From Lachnospiraceae bacterium (GTDB lineage Bacteria > Bacillota > Clostridia > Lachnospirales > Lachnospiraceae), in contig JAAZZQ010000088.1 in assembly GCA_014239155.1 (NCBI GenBank), positions 62,001-126,000 of the forward strand: a stretch of 64,000 bases of DNA, in the 5' to 3' direction. Each line of letters opens with the position of its first letter. Within the stretch, counting starts at the first letter, position 1. Made by a program: the position numbers and the translations under genes. Below the pieces are notes generated by a model. The model was not told where the DNA came from. It was given only the letters and a program-made list of their open reading frames with translations, and made no database searches. This document shows positions 35,392 through 42,300 of this stretch, piece by piece.

Positions 35392-35471
35392 TTTTATTGC
35401 AGGTGTCCGAATCCGTAATCTGTCAGCAGAGCTGACACGCACGCCGCAGCAAGAACGCCGATAGCATTCTT
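35392..35471 (+). repeat. Structured intergenic repeat, family 2, copy E
   Basis: Aligned to the inverted copy at 55808-55887 it is identical in 70 of 80 columns. It can form an outer stem GGTGTCCG/CGCACGCC around the invariant AATCCGTAATCT, an inner hairpin GTCAGC-AGA-GCTGAC, and a 3' hairpin AAGAACGC/GCATTCTT. In the other copy the 3' stem reads AACAATGC/GCATTGTT, with a compensatory G-C to C-G change. Confidence 0.85.
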
Positions 35472-35540
35472 AAAACTGCGCCATTACATCGAATACGGCA
35501 GTTGATTGAAAGAATGGTAACTTAAAAAGGAAATAATATT

Positions 35541-36377
35541 ATGATTAATGAAAAAGCAAAAACACTGTACATAACCGATTTGGACGGAACACTGCTCCAC
35601 CATGATGAACGTATTTCCGCATGGAGTTGCAAGACACTAAATCAGCTAATTGATTCAGGAATGTTGTTTTCCTACGCCACAGCGCGCTCTATTTTTACTG
35701 CCAGTATTGTGACGCAAGGACTATTTCCAAAACTTCCAGTTATTGTCAACAATGGAAGTTTCATTATGGACTCCTCTACTAAAAAGCGAATTGTAGTCAA
35801 CCAATTTACTGACAGCCAAGCACAGGAAATCTATGCGACGCTGCGCAAGCATCAAATTGTGCCACTTGTGGACGCCATTATCAATGACCACGAAAAATTT
35901 TCTTACGATGAAAAAGCCATCAATCCTGCCCTTGCCGAATTTGTGGCAGCACGCAAAAATGATGCCCGTAATAATCCCTTAAATGACACAAGTATTATAT
36001 TAAATGGCACAATATTTTATTTTACTTGCATTGGTGAGGAGGAAAAACTTAGAGCAGCATATGAATCACTCAGAAAAACTTACAACTGTATCTTTCAGTT
36101 TGATATCTACTCCCATGAACCGTGGCTGGAAATTATGCCGCACACTGCTTCAAAAGCTCACGCCATACTACAGTTAAAGAAACGCTGTCGCTGCGACAAA
36201 GTTGTTGTTTTTGGTGATGGAGCAAACGATATTCCAATGTTTCAAGTTGCTGATGAATGCTATGCGATGGAAAATGCCATTGATGCACTAAAAGAAACTG
36301 CGACCGCCGTCATTGACAGCAATGAAAATGACGGGGTCGCAAAATGGCTTCTTCAAAACGCAAAACAAAATTTCTAA
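35541..36377 (+). CDS. Cof-type HAD-IIB phosphatase
   Basis: 278 residues. HAD motif I is D13-L-D15-G-T-L-L, and the IIB cap lies between motifs II and III. The carboxy signature V-V-V-F-G-D-G-A-N-D-I-P-M-F is diagnostic for the Cof/YidA group. These enzymes dephosphorylate sugar phosphates, flavin mononucleotide or pyridoxal phosphate with broad specificity. ATG 35541 has AAAAAGGA upstream. It stands alone, converging with the discoidin-like gene with only three bases between stops. Confidence 0.9.
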   Translation: MINEKAKTLYITDLDGTLLHHDERISAWSCKTLNQLIDSGMLFSYATARSIFTASIVTQGLFPKLPVIVNNGSFIMDSSTKKRIVVNQFTDSQAQEIYATLRKHQIVPLVDAIINDHEKFSYDEKAINPALAEFVAARKNDARNNPLNDTSIILNGTIFYFTCIGEEEKLRAAYESLRKTYNCIFQFDIYSHEPWLEIMPHTASKAHAILQLKKRCRCDKVVVFGDGANDIPMFQVADECYAMENAIDALKETATAVIDSNENDGVAKWLLQNAKQNF

Positions 36378-36380
36378 TTT

Positions 36381-37190
36381 TTAAAGAACAAAATCAACGC
36401 TGTTTCCTACTTCTATGCCATATACTTCAATCTGTGTCAGTGCCGGAAATGGCGATGCGTCTTCTGATTTTACCATATGGTTCATCTCAAGCCATTTTAC
36501 TTGTCTCATAGGAAATGTTATTTCAGATGGGAGTTCGCTTTTTTCCATTTCCATATCAAGTTCACTCCCATCTGAAAAGGTAAAATGCACACTTTTCCAC
36601 CAGTTATCATGCGGAAAATCTGCTCTCGTATAGAGAACAATACAGTCAATTGCCACAGTCCTTCCAAACTCAATTTTTATTAGTGCATCCTCCTTTCTGT
36701 CAATTCCCCATGACTGATAGGGCCACTCTCCATAACTGTTGTTCACCACCACGCCATCAATTGCGTTTTGTGCTGCAAATACTGTTTTTCCCCGTGTCTC
36801 CACATTTGTTACAGCATGTGGAAAACAGTCCTTCATTTGATATTGATCATATATATTTAAAGAAAGATTGCGGTATCCTTCAACATCATAATCCTTTGCG
36901 GCACGTGCGTGTAACAGATGGCGATTTCCATAAAAAGCCTTTGGAGACAAGTTGCTGCGCTGTTCTTCAAACGGGACAATATACTCTACATTTCCCGTAA
37001 TATAAACTAATCCCTTTCCAATTGCATCATCCATCTGAATCCATACAAATCCCTCTTCCCCAGAAGTCTCTAAAATAATTCTGTCACCGTGCGCATATGC
37101 CTGCGTGTAGACAAGACTAACTTCGTTCACTCCTCTGCTCACTGCCTTAATGTTCATATCCACATCCAAAATTTTAAAACATAAATCCAT
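36381..37190 (-). CDS. Cytosolic protein with discoidin-like carbohydrate-binding domain
   Basis: 269 residues, no signal peptide. Residues 1-100 form a beta-rich domain (I-L-E-T-S-G-E-E-G-F-V-W-I-Q). Residues about 105-265 look like an F5/8-type C (discoidin) domain: N-A-I-D-G near residue 140, G-E-W-P-Y-Q-S-W-G-I, then L-I-K-I-E-F-G-R-T-V-A-I-D-C-I-V-L-Y-T-R-A-D and I-E-V-Y-G. Such domains normally bind glycans outside the cell, so lack of an export signal is odd. ATG 37190 follows AAAGGAG. No catalytic motif seen. Confidence 0.7.
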   Translation of the reverse strand: MDLCFKILDVDMNIKAVSRGVNEVSLVYTQAYAHGDRIILETSGEEGFVWIQMDDAIGKGLVYITGNVEYIVPFEEQRSNLSPKAFYGNRHLLHARAAKDYDVEGYRNLSLNIYDQYQMKDCFPHAVTNVETRGKTVFAAQNAIDGVVVNNSYGEWPYQSWGIDRKEDALIKIEFGRTVAIDCIVLYTRADFPHDNWWKSVHFTFSDGSELDMEMEKSELPSEITFPMRQVKWLEMNHMVKSEDASPFPALTQIEVYGIEVGNSVDFVL

Positions 37191-37302
37191 ATATATGTTC
37201 TCCTTTCTCTTATAGTCTTTATAGTCTGCTACTACAAATACTATGAAATATTCTCACCAGAATACAATAGGGAACTTTCTTGATTTATTGTTTGTTTTAG
37301 AT

Positions 37303-38001
37303 TTATTCTACAGCCAGTCTCCGAATCCTTCCAATTGCTCGTTTTACTGGTGGTAAAAGAATTATAATTACACTGATAGCTGCCTCCGCAAAAATATAAG
37401 TTCCATTATATACCAATGAATATGGAAGCACTCCCCAGCCTTCCCATGCATAAGCGCCAAAGAAAATACAGCCAGACAGCACTGCAAACACGTATCGTCC
37501 CAGCACTGCTGTAAGATATCCTTTAAGCAGACCATTTTTGGTCTGTGAGAAAATTCCAGACAGTCCTAGTGCGCCAAAGGCAAGTAAATAATCCACAATC
37601 AATTGCATTGGATACAACACATATGGATCAATTAGCAACTGCAATACACCATATGCCAACCCTGTCATAATCCCCGCACCAAGACCAAAAAAATATCCCG
37701 GCAGACAGCAGACAAGCATTGACAGCAATGTAATTGAGCCGCCGGTCGGAAAGTGAAATAGCTTGATATTTGCAAGTACTGTGCCAAGTGCAATTGCCAT
37801 AGCACAGAACGCAAGTTGTTTGACCGTTAATTTCCCACTTGCAACACCACTATCTTCCTTGTGTCTTCTGGCATAACTTCTAGCAAAAAACACCGCCACC
37901 AAAAGTAAAATTGCGATAGCTGCTGCCAACAATACATTTCCAAGTGTCGTGGGAACATACGTTGTCTCTTCCCATTCGTTTACTACTACTTTGTACAACA
38001 T
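37303..38001 (-). CDS. thiT: Energy-coupled thiamine transporter S component ThiT
   Basis: 232 residues with six predicted transmembrane helices plus one extra amino-terminal helix (about 20-40) followed by a basic segment. The thiamine-binding region G-G-S-I-T-L-L-S-M-L-V-C and the Y-V-L-Y-P-M-Q-L-I-V-D-Y segment match ThiT. It captures thiamine and works with a shared ECF energising module encoded elsewhere. Control is by the TPP riboswitch at 38170-38246 and by a hairpin that can mask its AAGGAGG site. Confidence 0.9.
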   Translation of the reverse strand: MLYKVVVNEWEETTYVPTTLGNVLLAAAIAILLLVAVFFARSYARRHKEDSGVASGKLTVKQLAFCAMAIALGTVLANIKLFHFPTGGSITLLSMLVCCLPGYFFGLGAGIMTGLAYGVLQLLIDPYVLYPMQLIVDYLLAFGALGLSGIFSQTKNGLLKGYLTAVLGRYVFAVLSGCIFFGAYAWEGWGVLPYSLVYNGTYIFAEAAISVIIILLPPVKRAIGRIRRLAVE

Positions 38002-38008
38002 AAAAAAT

Positions 38009-38031
38009 CCTCCTTCGTTTTCGCGAGGAGG
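38009..38031 (-). promoter_or_regulatory. Ribosome-site-masking hairpin before thiT
   Basis: On the minus strand CCTCC (38031-38027) and GGAGG (38013-38009) form the arms of a hairpin with an 13-base loop containing GCGAAAACG. The 3' arm is the thiT Shine-Dalgarno sequence, so the hairpin would block translation. This is the expected expression platform for the riboswitch about 140 bases upstream. Confidence 0.65.
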
Positions 38032-38169
38032 TCAACATCGTAGCAATTCAGTATTCCCGCAATCACAGCATTTATCTCAAATGTATAATCTGCAACTACT
38101 TTTTAAGGCTTTCGCAATACAATACAAAATCCCGTCCAGAATCTGAACAACTTTCCTATTATTCCCATA

Positions 38170-38246
38170 CTGCTTCCTTACGCCGGTATTATCCGGTTCA
38201 AGTAATGAGGGTAAAGTCTCAGCGATGTGCACCCCTAGCGTGATAA
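38170..38246 (-). ncRNA. TPP riboswitch (thi box)
   Basis: The minus strand carries the canonical aptamer in order: GCTAGGGGTGCA, GCTGAGA, ACCCTCATTACTTGAACC and GGATAATACCGGCGTAAGGA. These are the conserved P2-P5 segments that bind thiamine pyrophosphate. It lies in the leader of thiT and should shut the gene off when TPP is plentiful. Confidence 0.97.
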
Positions 38247-38284
38247 AGCATATTGTTATTCTATATGCTTCAAGTACAGAAACA

Positions 38285-38313
38285 ACTATATCGTTCTTTT
38301 TGCACAATGTCAA
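38285..38313 (-). promoter_or_regulatory. Promoter of the riboswitch-thiT transcript
   Basis: On the minus strand TTGACA (38313-38308) and TATAGT (38290-38285) are exactly 17 bases apart, placing transcription start about 30 bases before the aptamer. It lies between the 73-residue gene and the riboswitch. Confidence 0.85.
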
Positions 38314-38343
38314 GAATTTTTTATTTAGAAAACGATATAAAAA

Positions 38344-38565
38344 TTACTTAAATACACCCTTTAAAGTACTGGCAACCTTAGATATATCATCTATTGTTAG
38401 CTTTGCTTTTACACCATCAATAATTTTCATAACAATATCATCTGGCAAATCAATACCAACTAGCTTCTCTATTAATTTTACGGGCTCCTTTTCAAACTGT
38501 TCCTTAATATTGGGATTTTTAGAAATCTCCTCCACAATCTTATTAATCTGCTCTTTAATATCCAT
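38344..38565 (-). CDS. Small helical protein resembling NHLP/Nif11-type leaders
   Basis: 73 residues, Lys/Asp/Ile-rich, no Cys. The centre reads E-K-E-P-V-K-L-I-E-K-L-V-G-I-D-L-P-D-D, then a helix I-D-G-V-K-A-K-L and a tail T-L-K-G-V-F-K. The x-x-P-x-x-x-x-E-x-x-x-G-I-x-L-P-D-D pattern is what nitrile-hydratase-like leader peptides show, but there is no core region rich in Cys/Ser/Thr and no maturation enzyme nearby. It is more likely a free-standing small protein of the same fold. The ribosome-binding site is weak (AGAAAAG). Confidence 0.6.
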   Translation of the reverse strand: MDIKEQINKIVEEISKNPNIKEQFEKEPVKLIEKLVGIDLPDDIVMKIIDGVKAKLTIDDISKVASTLKGVFK

Positions 38566-38637
38566 TACTTTTCTGCTACTGAAAACTTATAAAAAATTAT
38601 AAATCAAACTTTTATATTACATTCCTACTGTGCCAAA

Positions 38638-38961
38638 TCAACTACTCACAAGTTCGATGGACTCATCGAACACATTGTACTTTCCATAGGTGTTAATTTT
38701 TGACGAACCAAACTTGTCTGACACATTTAACTCTTCTACACAGATAAACATTGGTTTTCTATTTGCGAAGTTGTCTTGTGTATGTAATCATGACAAATAC
38801 TCATTAATCGTTTTGCAGTTCTTAAAAGTTTTTCTTCACTCTTTATAATGTTGCTCGTTTTACAGTATTCTTCTCCTTTCTTATTGTTTTCATATCTTCT
38901 CGACACGAAACGCCGCAACCTGCATTTTCTTTTTCTAATTTCTTACTTTTTGTGCTTTGTT
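38638..38961 (-). pseudogene. Decayed tnpB (IS200/IS605/IS607 accessory nuclease) fragment
   Basis: Three frames together read as a TnpB middle section. First comes E-Q-S-T-K-S-K-K-L-E-K-E (38961 downward). In another frame, R-F-V-S-R-R-Y-E-N-N-K-K-G is followed by C-H-D-Y-I-H-K-T-T-S-Q-I. A third frame gives F-I-C-V-E-E-L-N-V, which is the RuvC-II E-D-L-N-V region. At least two frameshifts are present, and the segment after E-L-N-V no longer looks like TnpB. Neither ends nor a recombinase gene are recognisable. It is an old relic unrelated in position to the IS607 copy at 61.7-63.1 kb. Confidence 0.65.
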
Positions 38962-39336
38962 CATATTTATGTAGCTATTTATTATTGTCGCGCAGTTATT
39001 ATACGACATTTTAATATAAATTTCAAGAAAATAGCAAATTATATAAAGCTTTTAATTACAATTCATATTACGGTTTACACTATATCAGTTTTGTATTCCC
39101 GCGAGCGGAAATCAATTTGCACAATTTATCCCTAATTTTGGAAAATATAGTTGTAATTTTTGTAAATCTAAATTATAGTTTTCTTATACCCTATTGTAAA
39201 AACATAGACAGTTTTGGCTGTGTAAAACGAATATATGTTTCTTATATTTATCTGCTTTTTGGCTATCACTGCTGTGTTTTAAACAAATAGCCTCTCAAAC
39301 AGAGACTATCATAATCTAATATGGAGGAAAATCACT
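38962..39336. other. AT-rich leader region of the large surface protein gene
   Basis: About 375 bases with no convincing coding sequence. GGAGGAAAA at 39323-39331 is the ribosome-binding site of the following gene. The rest is AT-rich and may hold its promoter and more tnpB debris. Confidence 0.4.
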
Positions 39337-42300
39337 ATGAAAGGAAAACTGAAAAAAAGGCTATTAAGTCTTCTGTTGTCGGTAGCTCTGATTATCACTG
39401 GGCTGGATGTAACAACAGTTTCTGCTGCGGAGGAATCTAATCATACAGAAGAATCTGCCTTGGAACAAGAATCTGAAAAGACACAACAGTCAGAAAAAAC
39501 TTCCACAGAGCAGGAATCTGACAGTGTACAGTCACCGGAGGAAACGATAACAGAATCCGAAGAAATCTCTACCGAATTGCAGACAGAAGCAAATTCGTCG
39601 GAGACTGTAACAGAAAGCCAAGCGGAAGAAGAAACCACTACACAACAAACGGAGAGCAATTCTTCTGCGCTGGAAACAGAGGAGAGTTCTTCCGAATCAC
39701 AGACAGAGACAGGTGATTCAGAGTCAGAACAGGAGAGCGAAACACTCACTGAAGAACAAACCTCAGAAACCACTGAAGAGACAACAGAAACTATAACAGA
39801 GGTAGAAACAACGGAGCTGGCAACAGAAGAACTAAAGCGTTCAGATGCATCAGAAATGCAGTTTGAAATTTATGTCAATCCACTATATAAAGACGTTATA
39901 GACCCTGACGAACTCTCCCAGCAACTAAATTCTCTACAAGTTAAGAATCTAAATAGTATAAAGAGTACCACACAATCTTTTGAGACCTTTGATGCGGCAG
40001 TAGACTATTTAAGAGAACAAATGGTTGCACGCGAGACAACAGTATCTGTGCAAGTTCCCTCTAGTGTCTCCGAGGCAAATAAAGGAGAAGAGGGGTTTCA
40101 TAAAACACTTCTTGATGCCGCACTTGCGCATACAGAAGAATGCTCTGGACAGGAGGGTGATGCGCTAAGGTGGCAGTATGGCGGCGCTAGAATGTCTATG
40201 AGCAGCTCCTCGACTTATACAGTTACCTATACAATTTCTTATTATACAACCCTAGCTCAAGAACAGGAACTAACAAAAAAGGTTAACGAAGCATTAAATA
40301 GTCTAAATCTTTCTGGAAAAACTGACTATCAAAAAGTTAAGGCAATCCATGACTATATCTGTGACACTACAGATTATGATTACGATAACCTTAATAATAA
40401 TGAACAAAAAATTAAATTTACTGCCTATGGTGCATTGTGTACAGGAAAAGCAGTGTGTCAAGGCTACGCGGTTGCTTTTTACCGTATGTGTAAAGAGGCA
40501 AACCTTCCTGTAAGAATTATTACTGGAATCGGAAATGGCGGTCCTCATGCATGGAATATTGTAAAAATAGGCAGCAACACCACTAGAGCAGCCGGAAAAT
40601 ATTACAATATTGACTGTACTTGGGACGGTCAGGATAAAGAAACACGCCATACCTACTTCTTATTAAATGAAAAGGACTTTGAAGATCACACCAGAGATGC
40701 AGAATATAATACTTCTGATTTCCATGCACAGTATCCTATGGCAGAGACTTCATACGTGGACGAAAGTTCTCTGCCAGCAGGACTAAATAAAGAAAATCCT
40801 AACGCTACATTTACTACAATTGACGACCAAACAGTAAGTTCTGCTGCAGATGGGAAACCTAAGATTTTGATATTCTTCCAGCCCCGCTGTACAAATAGCC
40901 AGAATACAATTCGAGCAATTGCCAATCAAGGATTTACAGGCGTAGATATTTATGCTGCGGAAATTTACGGAGGCAGCAAAGATACTGTTACCGACTTTAA
41001 AAATACTTATGGCAGCAATGCAATTACCTTTTTATATGATACTGAATTTGTGTATGGAATGAACACACAAATTGGTCTTGATATGTTTAAATATGCGCAA
41101 GAAGGCGGTTTAACTGACGGTAATTCAATGAGTATTGCACTCCCAATGATTTGTTATATTGACGCGAACAATATGCTCCAGCATATTACACAGGGGATAC
41201 AGAATGCCAGTCAGATTGAGGCGAATCTAAAGAATTATTGTAGTGCGGCACCAGTAAAACAATATAAAATTACCTATGAATTAAATGGTGGTACAAATCA
41301 CAGCGAGAATCCAACTGTATTTAAAGAAAACTCTGAGACAATTATTTTAAAGGATCCAACAAAATCTGGTTTTACGTTTGCAGGATGGTATCTTGATGCG
41401 GCATTTACACAAAAGATTACACAAATTGAACAAGGAACTGCAAGTGATATTACCTTGTATGCAAAGTGGTCAACAAGTGGAGCAACAGATAAACTAAATC
41501 TGGATAATCCGACATATTTGCTTACTACTCTTGATGATGAGGATGTAACTTCCGCCGCTAATGGCAGACCCAAGATTTTGATTTTCTTTAGTCACACTTG
41601 TGCTAAAAGCCAACAGACAATAAAGAGCATTGCATCAAGCAGCATACCAAATGTAGATATTTTTGCACTAGAAACGAACAAAGGTTCAAAGGCAGTAGTT
41701 CAATCTTTTAAAAATACTTATGGCAGTGATGCAATTACATTTTTATATGATGAGTATGGTGTGCAACATACTAGATATGCGAATGATTATGTAAATTTAT
41801 CAGGTATTAACAATTTTTCTACTGTTATCATCTGTTATATTGATGCAAATAATAAATTTCAGCACATTACCTTTGACACCAGCAGCGCTAGCGCGATTAA
41901 AACCAACCTTGACTTATATTGCAATGGCACATCAGAAGAGCCAGCTCCTTCTGAAACTTACAACATCACTTATGAGCTAAACGGTGGTACGAACAACAGC
42001 GATAACCCTGTTACATACACCACAGAGACAGATACCATTACCCTAAAAGCGCCTACCAAAGAAGGCTATCTATTTGGCGGCTGGTATCGCGACGCAGCAT
42101 TTACTTTGCCAATTACACAGATTGTAAAAGGAAGTTCTGGCAATCTTACGCTCTATGCAAAGTGGGAAAATGAGACACAAGAACCCGGTGATGATAAAAT
42201 TTCTATCTCCAACGCCACAATTATACTCAGTGAAAAAACTTTCTCTTATAATGGCAGAAATCAAGAACCAAGAGTAACCATACAATATGAAAATAAGCCA

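Noticed and set aside
38344-38565. RiPP precursor peptide with a biosynthetic cluster
   Set aside because: The leader-like pattern is present but there is no core peptide and no maturation, protease or export gene nearby.
39441-39773. Serine/valine-rich minus-strand frame
   Set aside because: It is the complement of the Glu/Thr/Ser stalk of the surface protein and only reflects its codon composition.
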